Shown here piece by piece: positions 1 through 12,539 of a stretch of DNA of 64,000 bases. Position numbers and translations under genes: made by a program. Each line of letters begins with the position of its first letter. Within the stretch, counting starts at the first letter, position 1. The notes beneath the pieces were generated by a model, which saw nothing but the letters and a program-made list of their open reading frames with translations, made no database searches and was not told the origin of the DNA. Origin of the DNA: Diphasiastrum complanatum (Eukaryota; Streptophyta; Lycopodiopsida; Lycopodiales; Lycopodiaceae); contig CM055106.1 in NCBI GenBank assembly GCA_029204225.1, positions 22,199,285 to 22,263,284 of the forward strand, in the 5' to 3' direction.

Positions 1-293
1 TAGAGGACTCGTAGGAATGCTAAGAATAGATAAGGTCCAGCCATATGTGGCGGACTCTTTCTATGTAATTTTCAGCAGTAAATGAGGCGGCATATAGTTA
101 GACAGTAGTTTACAAACACACCCAGCCGTATGTGGCGGGATGCGTAATGTTTTTTTGATACATCTCTTACATTAATCTACAGTATGCTTTTTTGCGCAAC
201 ATGCGCCTGGTTTTGTGAAACGTGATCTTTGTACTCTTAACATAATGTATGTATGTGTTTAACATATGTAATATCAGTAATGAGCTGAAAATC

Positions 294-296
<3 letters not shown>

Positions 297-364
<68 letters not shown>
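297..364. repeat. (GA)n microsatellite
   Basis: Uninterrupted GA dinucleotide run of about 34 units. It lies just beyond the 3' side of the minus-strand LINE, where it would read as (TC)n. Confidence 0.98.
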
Positions 365-368
<4 letters not shown>

Positions 369-599
369 CTTTATTAATGTCTTATAGGTACCTGCGGGTA
401 CAAAAGACAGGATAAATGTACATCTCAAGTGTGTATGGTACTCTAGGAGCGTATGACAAAACGTCTTCATAAAAGAAACATAATATTAAAATAAACGAAA
501 TCTAAACTGAACTAAAAATGCTGTAATCTCTCTACTGAATTGGAAAGAGAACCCACACCTATCATAATGTAAAACAAAGCCTCAAGTCTCAAGGCTTTG

Positions 600-3000
600 C
601 AGAGGTTCTAAAGTAGGATGTAATCAAAATCGTGGAGTGCTCTCGATGTGAGGGATGAAACCGGTGGGCAAAATGTCGCCTGCTCTGCCTCTTCCTGCTA
701 GGAGGATGACTCGGTCTGATGCACTGATGCTGGTACGATGTCTGTCTCTGACTGGAATATCTCTCTCATCCTCGGATCTATCCTCTGTGTCATCTGTGGA
801 CCGCTGTCTGCGTCTGGAAAAGGAATCAGTAATACTGGTCTGGGGATCCAAATTGATCTGGTCACTGACTAAGTCGCGTCTCAGAAGCATCATCTCACGT
901 ATCATCAATGCTACACAACAAGGGTCCACATATGTGATCAAAGCCTGGAGTGAGCTGGAGGAGTGTCGATATAAACAATGATATCGCCCTCTAATCTCAT
1001 AATAAATTGGGCATCTAAAAATGAAGTGATCCTCATCCTCAATCTCACCAAGTGAACAGATCTGACAAACTCTGGCCTCCTTAGGTGTGCCATGAAAGCG
1101 ACTTGTCTCAATGTGTAACTGATGAGATGAGACTCTAATGTCCCAATATAAATCTCAAACCATGTGACAAACCCCTGTCCAAATATCTAGGAAGGAAAGG
1201 ACAACCTGTACAGTCGGTTTCCATAAAGATGGATCTGTAGTAAAGGGGCTTCACTCCAAGCTGCCCCTCCCAAACTCTACGTATATAGGATCTGTATATA
1301 AATTGCCGAATATAGTGATGTGTGCCCTCTGGAAGTGACAATAAGGAAATACCGATGTAGTCAAGTAGCCTTTCTACCTGAGAAAACCATGAGAGGTGGA
1401 AACCCTGGCTGTGGAGTAATTGTGAGGAGGTGAGTGCAACATAGGAGTATCTGGATCTGTCCATCTGCATCAATCTCTGGAGAAAAATAACAATCCGAAA
1501 AATAGCCTTAACCTGTAATGGAGGAACTGCAAACTCTGCAAGTATAATCTGGTGAGGGACAGAGGGTTTCGCTCGAATCATATGTGAAAGCATAGTAATC
1601 TGCAGACGAGAAATATCAGCCCACTCAGAAGAAGTAAGACCTGTACACCAAGTCTTTGTAGCATACATAACTGTCGGTGTGACGATGATATTAGAAAGGT
1701 GACACTTACTCGAGGCATCACGTATGTATCGTCTGAAACAAAATCTCTCAAGCTGAACCAACGATGCGTGCCCCTTACCCAACCTAGCAAGAGCAGCGCG
1801 CCTCGTACTAAAAACTGGAGCAGAAAAGAGGACCCCCAAATATGTGTATGAAGAAACTACCTCCAAGGGATGGCCATCCCATAAAAGCTCCTGACGCTGC
1901 ATGAATACCCGAGATGTGTTGAAGACCATAACTTTGGTCTTCGTAATAATGTTCACCGACAAACCCCATTGTGAACAGAAAGAGCATAAAACATCTAAAT
2001 GTCTCTGTAACCCCTCTCTGGAACGTGATATGAGGACGACATCATCAGCATACAGTAGAATCGAGATCAGTAGGTCACATAAAGCACAACCCTCTCCTCC
2101 ATCCTGCATAATCATCCTCTCCAACTCATCAATATAGAATCTAATCAGAGTAGGAGATAATGAGCATCCCTGCTTCACCCCAATGGTGCTATGAACCTGG
2201 TGTGATATGTCATGCTCAGAACGGAAACAACCTATCACTCTCTCATAAAGGCCCATAATCGCCAAGACTGTGTCTGAGTGGAAGCCAAGGTTGTGTAATC
2301 TCTGAGTGAGGAGGTGTCGTGGAACAGAGTCAAAGGCCTTATGGAAATCCACAAAACAACAGTATACTCGCTCTCGTCTGGATCTAGCCTCCTCAATAAT
2401 AGCCCTCAAGGTGAATATATGATCTGAGGTGGAGAAATGAGGTCGGAACCCTGCTTGCCCCAAAGCATGTAGACATTTTGAGCTCGGCTTCGCTATTGAC
2501 TGTCGTCTGAAGAACTGAGCCGTAGACCTTAGCCATAATGTGTCCAACCATAATAGTGCGGTAGTTTTCTGGCCTCATGGGATCACCTCCTTTATGAATG
2601 GGATGTATGACATTGGTACACCAAGAGTTCGGGAATCCTTGAATCACAGCTTGATTAAAAAGATTAGAAAGGATGGGAGAGAGTATATCTTTCGCATGAA
2701 TAAGAAGTTCTGCTTCTAGGTCTTCGATATCACGGGCACGACGACTATTGAGATATTTAATAGAATTAGATATCATTTTGGGTGTGAATAGGTTGAAGGA
2801 CGAAGGACGGGGTGAGATGATGATGGGAGAAGTGGTGTCAATAGTATAAATAGATTTGGCGTAGTCTGCCCAAGTATATAGGTTGGTTAAGGTGGGAGAA
2901 GGAGCACGAGGGATGAATTCACGCCGAAAGGCTCCCAAAGAGGAACTAAAGAGATGGTTAATAAACCTTCTTCCGCCAGAGAGAGAGAGAGATAGCGAGA
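600..3000 (-). mobile_element. 5'-truncated LINE (non-LTR retrotransposon)
   Basis: A minus-strand non-LTR retrotransposon remnant. Reading from 3000 down to 624 it encodes a reverse transcriptase N-terminal block (HPIHKGGDPMRPENYRTIM), the RT palm (FVDFHKAFDSVPRHLL, GVKQGCSLSP, LLYADDVVL), a thumb region and a C-terminal cysteine/histidine cluster. No endonuclease or ORF1 is present, so the copy is truncated at about 3000, close to a short GA run. Two frameshifts, near 2470 and 1140, make it inactive. It is antisense to the DGAT2 exons that follow, so it may sit in a long DGAT2 intron. The exact 3' end was not determined; no clear poly(A) tail was seen. Confidence 0.85.
624..1150 (-). pseudogene. 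LINE ORF2 C-terminal zinc-binding region
   Basis: After a frameshift near 1140 the minus strand continues in a different frame with a coherent LINE C-terminus: SSHQLHIETSRFHGTPK, then a Cys-X2-Cys-X9-His-X4-Cys cluster (CQICSL...EDHFIFRC), then CPIYYEIRGRYHCLYR. It ends in a basic and acidic low-complexity tail. C-terminal CCHC clusters of this type are general in LINE ORF2 proteins and are thought to bind RNA. From memory, the 'YYEIRGR(Y/F)HCL' extension resembles ORFs in ferns and lycophytes. The frame was found by hand translation of 960-1130. Confidence 0.7.
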
Positions 3001-3049
3001 GCACGAGATAGAGTTCTCCGGTCAAAATATAAATAGTTTGCTCTTTCAT
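1135..3049 (-). pseudogene. LINE reverse transcriptase, frameshifted
   Basis: Two overlapping minus-strand reading frames (3049-2393 and 2547-1135) together cover the RT domain of a LINE. The first carries RT motifs 0-2 after a stretch that starts in a GA microsatellite, so its apparent start is not genuine. The second carries QAGFRPHFSTSDHIF, the catalytic aspartate block FVDFHKAFDS and the YADD box (in LLYADDVVLIS), and then a conserved thumb region. The reading frame has to change near 2470 to keep homology. RT copies element RNA into the target site by target-primed reverse transcription. The YADD catalytic box is intact, but the frameshifts preclude a functional product. Confidence 0.88.
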
Positions 3050-3933
3050 GCCCGATTCTGTGGTATCTCAGTTATGGGAGGCATGGGCAGTGGTTAGGTT
3101 TGTTGCAAATTTTTTTAGGTACCTTTTTCCTTTTTGTTAACAAGAGGGGTAAGGTATGTGCCAGACACTCTGATAATTAATTCCGGGGTGGGAGTAGGGG
3201 GAGGAAAATTCTTTTTATTTCATTTTGGTGCTGTGGGACCGTGAGGGGAGGGGCCTGTATTTTTTTTTTGAAAAAAAACAAATTTAAAAATGCCGGACGC
3301 TAAAACTGGAAAAGGACGGTTTTCCAACTTTTGCTGAGGTTGTAAGTAGTTGGATTAGAGTTGCTACTCCCTCTTCAAGTTTAAAATTGATGACTTATCA
3401 TTGGATCTTCTCTTGATAGGCTGGTTTGCCCTTTAAAAGGAACAGGATCTATTTTAGGCTGTAAACCACTCCTAAAATAACAGTTTTTTTTGGGCTCGAT
3501 TTGCTAGAGGCTAGATGTCCTAAAAAATGTCCATACCTTATAATTCAGCAAAAAAGAGTTCCGCCTTGTGCTGTAGTACCGAGTTGAAAAAATATTCACA
3601 GAGAAGCATGCAAAACGAATAGAAATAGAAAGTTAAACTGTCATCTGATAATCAATGCCCAACTAGATATAAAGATATTAAACTATAAACTGGTTTGCAA
3701 GCTTTCTTACCAAAGGAATGTCACCTTAGCCCTCAAAGAAGTGCTCAACATGATTGTCATTTGACCAAATAAGAGGAGATAACTGTCTATTTGTATTCTT
3801 TGAGTTTCCCTTGGCATTTGGACAAGATCCTTCCTTCTAAAGTGAATTTGGACATATTCCAATCTCACAATTAGATATTTTATGGTTCTTGCCAATGAAA
3901 GCTCCTCATCCTTGCTTTAACCTCTTATGCGCT

Positions 3934-3989
<56 letters not shown>

Positions 3990-4171
3990 TTCCACTCTGC
4001 CACATTTTCACAGCTTTCTTTTTATGTGAGAACTAATAAAAATAACAAAGCTGTAGCTTCTCTGAGAAAAGGAAATGATTTAGATACGCTGGATTGTTGT
4101 AGGGATCTCTTGTCCTAACATTATTGAGTCTAAAAGTATCCTTCTTGATGACTAGATTTTTTATACACCAG
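3050..4171. other. No recognised gene; probable DGAT2 intron
   Basis: No coding exon recognised on either strand. Includes an (AT)n run. The 3' end is the splice acceptor (CAG at 4169-4171) of the first DGAT2 exon visible here. I looked for the upstream DGAT2 active-site block (HPHG or EPHS type) between 1 and 4171 and did not see it. Confidence 0.5.
3938..3987. repeat. (AT)n microsatellite
   Basis: About 25 AT units without interruption. Confidence 0.97.
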
Positions 4172-5674
4172 TACTTCGTCAAATCTGGACGTGGTTAGGC
4201 CTTGTGCCAGCCTCAAGGAAAGGGTTTGCAAAGCTTTTGGAGCAAAGATACAGTTGCATAATTGTTCCTGGGGGCGTCCAGGAATGCTTATATATGCAAG
4301 AAGGGCATGAGGTTAGCTTCATTGTCTTTTGTAGCCTGTTTTGAGGTGTGATTTCTGAAAAATTGCAGATAGTATGCCATCCAAGTGCTCACTTTCGGCA
4401 AAAATAAGCATTTCCAGAATGTGATTTGCATCTATGGAAATCATATGGAAGGTTAATTATGCTAGTTATTCTTCTATTGCATTGTAGGGTATAAGCTGGC
4501 TGCTGTCCAAATATTATGCCTTTGAAGTTTGAATTCATTTGTTTGGGTGACTTCTCATGTAAACCCTGCCTTTCTTATATCGAAGGTTCACTTTTCCCCA
4601 GCTTGTCTGTATGCATTGTCTGGTCTCCTTATCGTAGCCATTGTTACAATTTAGTTTTATGCAGTATTGTTTGGTATATTGATACATCTGTCACCATTAA
4701 AGGCACAAACTTTGATATTTCTTCCATCAGCTAGATATCATATGTTATTTAAAGCTGCTGATTCTCTCATGAAATTGGATTATATGAGCTGATGCTCTAG
4801 CATTCTTTAACTTTTACATTGTTTTTTTTAAGGTGGTTTTCCTGAAGCAACGGTATGGATTTGTGCGGATTGCTCTTGAAGCTGGTGTGCCATTGGTACC
4901 TGTCTTCTGTTTTGGTCAGGTTTGTTCAATTCTTGCTGGAATCAGCCACACTTTATATCAGTTATCTAAGACAATAGATAGAGGCCAATCATTTTATCAT
5001 AGCAACATTCAAGAACTTATATTTTTTGTTATGTGCAATGCTGCAGCTTCAATGATCAGTATAACAATCAAATTTATAGTACCAGTCCAGAGACAGAACA
5101 AGGTTCAAACATGCATGTACCAATTGTGTTCATGTGTTCTTCTGTTTTCAGAATATTAATCCCATATATTGTTCTGCATGAATGGGGTTGTAGACAAACG
5201 CTTTTCACTGGTGGAAACCAAGCGGGAAGTGGTATAATCAGATTTCGCGAACCCTTGGGTTCACCCCATTGGTTTTTTGGGGAATGTATGGGTAAGTGTA
5301 GCCTTGTATCATATTAGAATTTTCAACATACTTCTAAATTCTGGTTGCAAGTTCACATGATATCATTTTTTCTACGTGGTTGTTAACTGGAGCCTGTTGC
5401 AGTAGTCCAATCCCGTATCGACAACCAATTCATGTTGCAGTTGGAAGGCCCATAGAAGTTGAGAAGGTTTTACAGCCTTCCAAGGAAAAAGTAAGTTCAA
5501 AATTTCAAAAAATTTCAGGATGTATCACTTATCCAGGAGAAAAAGTAACTCATGATTGTCCTGGCTTTGCAGGTAGCTGAAGTCCTTGAGAGGTTCATCA
5601 CGGCTCTTGAGGAGCTATATCAGAAGCACAAAGAAGATGCTGGCTACAAAAATACCCCACTTCACATTTATTAG
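4172..5674 (+). CDS. DGAT2: Diacylglycerol O-acyltransferase 2, 3' half (five exons)
   Basis: DGAT2 transfers an acyl group from acyl-CoA to diacylglycerol, the last step of triacylglycerol synthesis, at the endoplasmic reticulum. Five exons join in one frame: 4172-4311, 4833-4919, 5194-5291, 5403-5490 and 5573-5674 (TAG). All introns are GT-AG (donors GTTAGC, GTTTGT, GTAAGT, GTAAGT). Family blocks seen in order: [50 protein letters not shown] with [27 protein letters not shown] and [19 protein letters not shown]. These exons give about 170 residues, roughly half of a usual DGAT2 of about 320-340. The N-terminal membrane segments and the HPHG-type active-site block are missing, so the gene is partial here, probably because its 5' exons lie upstream of the window. 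No stop or frameshift within the visible exons, so it may be functional. The alternative, a truncated pseudogene, cannot be excluded. Confidence 0.9.
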
Positions 5675-8480
5675 GTACACATCCATTGTTCTTTTTTGTT
5701 GGCAAATAATGCTAGGAGTGGCTTATTAAATGCCAGCACAAGCAACACTATTCCCAAGTTTAGGCATCCTTTGCCAACAAATAGTCAAAAATGTCAACGT
5801 TGTAAGGTCAGATGTACATAAAAGTCTTGGAATATATATATTTAGAATGGATGTCTTTCTTTTTTGAACATTTGTGCTTGATGTACTACTTTTCAGGTTT
5901 GCAAATTATTAAATGTGAGGGGATAATTAATGGGAATTCCTTCTAGGAATCACATAGAAATTTGTTTCATGTCTGAGCTACTTTCTTCTAGCTTGAAGTA
6001 CTGGATGAAATTAATATGATTTGCTAAATTGTGTTCATGAAAACTTGGAAGAGCGTACCCTGCTAGTTGATTGTGATACTGTTTCCATGGGGTGAGGCAC
6101 ATTGGCCAATGGCTATATACAAAGTCTGGCCAGTGAAACTGTAAACAAATTTAATAATCTTTTCATGTTGCTTAATTCCACTCCCCAAAGGGCACAAGGG
6201 TAGAAGTTCTTCTTTCCAAGGACGCAGTGGTAGAAAATGTCCATGTTTAGTGACTCAAAAATAGATGGCTCGTAATTGCCGCTGTCAGCCCGTAGTTTAA
6301 CTCATGAATAAGAATACCCAACGCACACAACGGCAAATCATCTGACCATCTTTTGCGTGCGCGCTTGTGTAGGTGAACTTAGTTCTGTATTGAACTTCAT
6401 CTATGCACTGGAGGTAAAGTAAATAGATGTGCAGAATATAGTACTAATGACAAGATAGAAATACAAGCTATCACTAAGAGTGGGCAGGTTCATAGAAGAT
6501 GCCAGGTAAGTGAAGGCCATCCCTTGCAGATTGTGGATTCACTAATGGTCAACATCTTTTCTGCTCACTAAAGTTGTGGATGTATCTTCAGAAAACTCCT
6601 TTGTTCCATGTATAAGCTATTGTCACACCTTATTGACCTATAAAACATGAGGTTATCTTATTGGGTTTGTCATACATGAGGTTATCTTACGTGGCTGCAG
6701 TTGCAACCATGTTTTGCATGTATGTAATATGGGTTAGCTGGATGAGTCTCCTGAGTATATTTTATGGATGCCATAAGAGCATGGAAAAAAGCAGAAACGG
6801 TTATGTAACATTTGTGGTAGAAAGTTTTGTTTTTAAAGAAGGTAAATTTGGATACATACAAGGTTTTGTTAAGTCTATGGCATATTCCTCGACATGCAAC
6901 TCTTACTTAAATTGGCAGCTTAACTTTGGTAATCAGATGCTTCCATATGCTAGTCCCATAGGAAGTCATCACCAATGCATCACGGTTATGTAAATTTGAC
7001 AAGACAAATATTTTTGGTAAAATTTTGATTACGAGTAGTTAGCTCAGAAAGAGACATTTCACAAATTTCAACTTAATCTTGTTGGGAGCCATTTAGATTA
7101 TTAACATCACTTGAAAGATTCATGCCAAACTCAAACTCAAAAGTACTATTCTGTGGAAAATATAAACCTGCCTTATAGGATGATTTTGTGTCCTAGGATG
7201 AGATATGTCCTTGTACAATCCTTCTACAACTTCTGCTAGAAAATTCTCGCCACACCATTGAGATTGTGCATGTACTGAGGACAGATAACACTGCTATTGT
7301 AAGCAAAGACATTTGATCATGTACCTATTGATGACACATGCTTGTGTACAAACAGTTAATGCTTTACTTATTTCAGTGTTATTCAACTTTACAGATTACA
7401 GTCAAGTTTCACTGTGTTTGCACACTCATTTGAACTCATATGATAGTGCATGAATCAATGAGCAAGAAGAGTCGCTTTAGTCTTCCTTCCATCCTAAAAG
7501 TGTTCGTTCGTGCCTGTCCAAATGCAATTTGGCCTACTGAACGTGTCAACTGTGACATCAATATAGTAAATGTCACATTTATAAGATAACCAAATAGAAT
7601 ATTAATATGCGATGCACTTGGAAAACCATCAGCTGTAGCAAACAAAACAACCACATCAAGTGTGTTATTCAGAAGAGTAGTAGACACTGAGCATTAATTG
7701 AACTTCACGTCAGGCATGAAACCCGATACTTATAACAAACACTAAGCGTATCAAATACCATCATTGGCATGCGATTTGTTCCAATTCATCATGTGAAATC
7801 CATCCCAAAGCTAGGCATCCATGAACCACCACCTGCTAATTCAGCTAACTGTCAGATGACCATGTCTCTGTTCTGTGTCCGTTACTGCAACTCAGCTGAC
7901 CTGTGCTAATGGTTCTATGCAGACCAAAAAGCCCTGCTGCCTCACACTTTGGAAGCTGTTGCTTTTACATCTCAAAGCATCTATGAACTTTTTTTTCATC
8001 AATAGCTTGGGAGTCTACCTTGTAGATGGTTCTCATAACTCACATGATGTTCAGGCCTTCTTGGCTATTTGAGACTGTGTGTAGAGAGCAGGGTGCGGGG
8101 GGCTTTATGGATGGAAACGGCATTTCTCCACCATGTGCATAGCCTTCACCATTCTTGGATTAGGGGGGCCCAGTGACTGCCACTGCAGTGGCTGTTGGAA
8201 ATATGCTGCTCTTAATCTCACTTTGTTAGAGTCCTGATTATTTTCTCCGACTGAAGGTGTGACAAAGTCATCACCAAGTAGGTTCTTCCCTAGTTGGTTG
8301 TTTTGGCATTCTTGTTGAGAATTATGGGAGTCCTTGGTGATCCTTTTCTGAAGGCCAAGAATTACAACTCTTTGCTTTTACAGATGATTATTATTGATGG
8401 CAATGTCAGTTCTGAAAACAAAATGGAGAAATTCTGGTAAAAATCTGAACAAAAGAATCTATACTTCCAATTTTTGTTGC
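5675..8480. other. No recognised gene; DGAT2 3' flank
   Basis: Contains the presumed DGAT2 3' UTR directly after the stop, then AT-rich sequence. Open frames here (for example + 6661-6993 and - 7687-7436) show no family motif that I recognise and no splice-consistent continuation. The true polyadenylation site was not identified. Confidence 0.4.
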
Positions 8481-10101
8481 TCAAGAACTTTCAAGTCCCT
8501 CTTCAACTGTTTGAATCATGTGCTCTTCCAATCCATTGCACCTTGGCTTGCAGGTTGGTGTGTATTCTTGCTTGATGCCATGTTTGATATAAAGTTGTTG
8601 AAATTGTTTCCTACAATAATCAAAGCAAGTCTGCATGATATAAGCTCGGCGTTGCCCTAACCTCTGCCCACTTGCTTTAATATGTGTCAACTTAAATCTT
8701 ATATCAATGGATTTGGACAGTTGAGATGGAGTGTCGGGACTCACAGTACCTAGTTAAGTGTCCTGAGAATCTAGTTTGTTGCCATTTTCAGCTCTAAGAA
8801 TGCAAAGCCCTGATGGGATGAAAACCAAGAATATTGTGGATGGAATCTGAAACTTCGAAGCCTTCATGGATGGAACCAAAAGGTTTCCTTCCTGGGTAAA
8901 ACTTTTGTGACAACATTGAGCTAGATAGCGTGTTTTTTATTATGGAAACAGTAACACGTCCTCTCATTGAGTTCCTTGTGTCTCAATGAGAGAACTTGCC
9001 ACTGATTGGTATGGTATGCCACACCCATTATCTAGTTCCTAATTATCCATTGGCTACTACTATGAACGTGTTGCCTACATTAGTTAGTGCAAAGTGGCCT
9101 TGTTCTATCCATTGCATTCTTTGAAACAAGCCTAGCAGCTTGATTTGGTGGAGTGAACGACGATGTTTTGTTGATCCTTTGACAAGGTCCATATACATTT
9201 TTGAATGCTTATTATTTTCCTTGTACGACCTTTTGATAAAACCTTTTCTTAATTTGCTATAAGGTCCTACAATTCCCAAATGTCCGAAGTCGTGGTGCAA
9301 GGAATCAATAAAAGCATGCATATTTACAATTGTATGAAAATTAATGCAGACATATGTTTGTGCCTGTCACTTGCACATGTCGGTGATGAATTGAGTAGGG
9401 ATGTCATAGCATTCGGTCCATGCTATGCATACTGAAGTTCATGTTCTAAGACTTAGTGGGGACTCCATAGGGTGAAGATTGCACATCGCCTTAGCTATAT
9501 TGAGTGCTTTTCTAGACCTACTATCATTATAAAATATGGCTTGCCTTGGGTTTTTTCTCTTCCAACTTTTACACATGACAATAATGATTTGTAAAGCTCT
9601 TTGCCTTTCGAATTAAACTTTAACAATGTTTGTAAGGTAGTGCTGTAAGGCATTACGATTCTAGTAAATGCATCACACGTTGGCTCATGACCACTTTTCA
9701 TAAATTGTTATCAAACTATTTGACCTTTTGTTAAACTTGCAAACATGTTTTTTCATAATACCAAAAAATTTGAAAGTTAATAGTTAATAAATGTGAAGGG
9801 CTTTAAAATTGAATTGTTTGAAAGTGGGTGTTGTAGTTAATCTTTGTTTGATCTTTAAGAGCATTTCTTACAAAATGAAGGCCCTTTGAACTCCAACATC
9901 TATCTAATTGGCTAGTTTAAAATATGTACTACTAGAATCAAACCTTGATTGTGTGTGATGGATACACAATACATTTAGGGCACCATGCACTTCATAACAC
10001 TTATCTTTTTGAGATAAAATTGCACCAACTAGAAATTTTTGGTTTATGTCTAGTATTGTTACCAATAAACACGTTTGCAAACTTATCACAAACATCAACA
10101 T
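8481..10101 (-). pseudogene. Decayed Ty3/gypsy pol remnant
   Basis: Minus-strand fragments appear in gypsy pol order. At 10101-9904 a short RNase H-like piece reads DINQKFLVGAILSQKDK. At 9321-9043 a stretch resembles the integrase zinc-finger arm (HHDFGHLGIVGPYSKLRKGF, then GLFQRMQWIEQGHF). At 8744-8481 a stretch resembles the end of an integrase core (HGIKQEYTPTCKPRCNGLEEHMIQ is the family pattern GIK.E.TP..P..NG..E). Frames are broken between pieces and no catalytic set is complete. Family membership is inferred from motif order and spacing; each piece on its own is weak. Confidence 0.45.
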
Positions 10102-10521
10102 TTATGGTGAGAAATTTTGGTGCATTGCTATTGTGAAAAAATAAAAAAGCTATCTATCTTGAGTTTAGGGGTTTGATAAAGTTTGTTCATCAAGCATCTT
10201 GGTGTAGGTAGTTGATAGGGCCATTTTTGGGTTTAGAGGTCATAATCAAATACATATGTTTTATCATCTTTAAGCCAGAAGTCAATTATGATGTAGCTCG
10301 AGCTAGTTAGGCTCTCTACAAGTGTCATATCTAGATTTGATGAGCTCAAATTGTAGGGATGTTGAGTCACTCATCTAATAGGATGTAAGAGGTGCTAGAA
10401 AAGGGGTCCAATAGAAATTGAGTATGGACTACCTCGAGATACTACTTGTAGATTGATTCACTTCACTATTGTATTGAGTTTTTGAGAGTTATATGAGATT
10501 TGGCATTTTTTGACTATTCCA

Positions 10522-10537
10522 CTCTCTCTCACACACA

Positions 10538-10606
<69 letters not shown>
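10522..10606. repeat. (CT)n/(AC)n compound microsatellite
   Basis: CT units, a short AC run, then about 33 TC units. Confidence 0.97.
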
Positions 10607-10608
<2 letters not shown>

Positions 10609-10855
10609 GCTCCATAGTGAGATTCTCTCTCTATTCGAGAACAAGCAATTTTCATACTTAGTTTTTTTTTTTCAAGTATCACTTCCACACGTGTGAGTAC
10701 TTGTCTTGTGTTTGTAGGCATGTAGAAATGTGATTTTGCGTTAGTTTTTGACATAGATCTTGATTTTCAATTTATAGTTGATGTAAAGTGCAAACACAAA
10801 GCTTAGGAGATCATTATCACACATTAGGGCATTTTTACATGTGTGAATTTTCACA

Positions 10856-10868
10856 TGGTATCAAAAGC
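10856..10868 (+). promoter_or_regulatory. LTR retrotransposon primer-binding site
   Basis: TGGTATCAAAAGC is a near match to the initiator-Met tRNA binding site (TGGTATCAGAGC). It directly follows TTCACA, a likely LTR end, and lies about 660 bases before a copia gag, so it should be the minus-strand priming site of that element. The 5' LTR start was not determined. Confidence 0.6.
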
Positions 10869-11516
10869 TGCCTAAGCTATTCATGCATCTCTCATTATAT
10901 GTATGAAAATTTTCTTAGAAATCAAGATCTAGAGAGTGTAGATTGCATTTCCCATACTATCTTTGAGATTTTTGGATCGAGAGGGTTCATTATCAAAGTG
11001 ATTGGACTAGATTTGGTACTGTACAAAAATCAGTGCTCAAATATGTGTGAAGGACAATCAAGTTAATTTGGATAGTTTTCTTCCAAGTTAGAACCAAATT
11101 TCATGTTAGATAGCTTGTCTGAAAGCTAGTAGAGTCAAAATTGGGTTTCAATTGGTTTCAAATCATTTGGATCTTCCAATCAAAAGTTATAGCCAATTGA
11201 ATGAAGGCGGGTAGGGCACTGAACTTGGTTGGACACATTTAGTTTGTCTTCTATCTTGCGTGATTGATCCAAAAACTCAAGAAAAAGCTTGCCAATCCCA
11301 TCTATTTGAGATCGTCATCTTTTTGAGGTCATAGCCACATTGTTTCATACAATTTCATTGTATTTGAGTATATGTGCATTCTTTAAGTGTTTCAGACGTG
11401 CCAAAGAGAGTTAGACCCAAACTTTGCCTATATTGCACTTTAGAGTGAGAGGTTGATCTAGTTTGAGAGAGATTGGAGAAGCTAGTAAGCTTGATCTCGC
11501 ATTTTGTTGCAAGTCC

Positions 11517-12532
11517 ATGGGGTCCTTCCTATTGGAATCAAATGAAAGGCTATTTACCTCCAATTATTCCATGTGGGAGGTAAGGATGTAATCAATCTTG
11601 ATACTCAAAGCTGTAATGGACATGGTACTTGGGCTTGAGGAGGAGTCGCAAGTCTTTCAAGAAATCCAAAGATATAAGAAGAGAGCTAGGATGGCTCTAC
11701 ATTATATCAAAATGAATGTCTCTAATGAGATTTTGAGAGAGATTGGTGCTTGTTCTTTGGCCAAGGAAGCTTGGGATGCACTCAAAGCTATCTATGAGGC
11801 CAAGAATACCTCTAGGCTCATCATTCTTAGAAATCAAATATTTCAAAGTTGTCAAAAGAGTGATGAGAGTGCTACTAATTATGTTTAGAGTCAAAGACAT
11901 TCATAGGGAGCTTGCTTGTATTGGAGATTCCATCAATCAAAGTGAGCTAGTCCAAGTCATTCTCAATGGCTTGAGAGATGAATATGAAAATCTTTTCCAA
12001 TCCTATATGCTATTAAGGAGGGTTTACCAAGCTTGGAAGCCTTGCAAGGAGTTCTTATAGCTGAAGAATCAAGACGTGAGAACAAGCTTATGAGGATGGA
12101 CAAATTATCTCTCAATCATAATGGTAATGGCAAAGCACTATTTGTTAAAGACAAGCACAAAGGGAGGAGCAAGAAGCAACACCAACATTTCTCTAAAGAT
12201 TAAACAAAAGTCAAAGACCAAGATGGAGAGGAGGAGGACATCTCTCGTGCTTCTACTTCAAAGTTGAAGAAAAAAAATATTAAGTGTTTCGTTTGTGGCA
12301 AGAAAGGCCACTATGCACTAATTGTTTCAAGAAGACGAACCAATCCAAGCAAGCCAACATCTCTAATAAGAAAGAAGATTCTATTGCATTTGATGTAGAA
12401 GGCTCTCTTATGGTATCTAGCTTCTCCTCTTCACTCTTCAAGAATGATGGTTCTTGGTATATTGATAGTGGAGCATCATCTCATATGTGTAGCTCCAAGG
12501 ATTCTTTCTCATCTATCATGCCTTATGAATGA
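11517..12532 (+). pseudogene. Ty1/copia gag and start of protease
   Basis: A copia polyprotein N-terminus broken by stops and frameshifts. It starts with the typical gag opening (LLESNERLFTSNYSMWEVRM) and continues through the UBN2-type capsid (ALHYIKMNVSNEILREIGAC; ELVQVILNGLRDEYENL in a shifted frame). A CCHC zinc knuckle (CFVCGKKGHYA, frameshifted before its last Cys) follows near 12280. It ends just after the retropepsin active-site segment WYIDSGASSHMC (D of DSG catalytic). Homology stops abruptly near 12535, so integrase, RT and RNase H are missing. The capsid closely resembles that of the 42.5 kb element. Confidence 0.85.
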
Positions 12533-12539
12533 TTTGTTA

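Noticed and set aside
237-470. 77-residue minus-strand ORF rich in Ser-Leu
   Set aside because: It is the translation of the (GA)n microsatellite.
3927-4118. 63-residue ORF with Tyr-Ile repeats
   Set aside because: It is a translation of the (AT)n tract, with no homology-like remainder.
7436-7687. 83-residue minus-strand ORF as a real gene
   Set aside because: No recognised motif, no introns or promoter, and it stands alone in AT-rich DNA.
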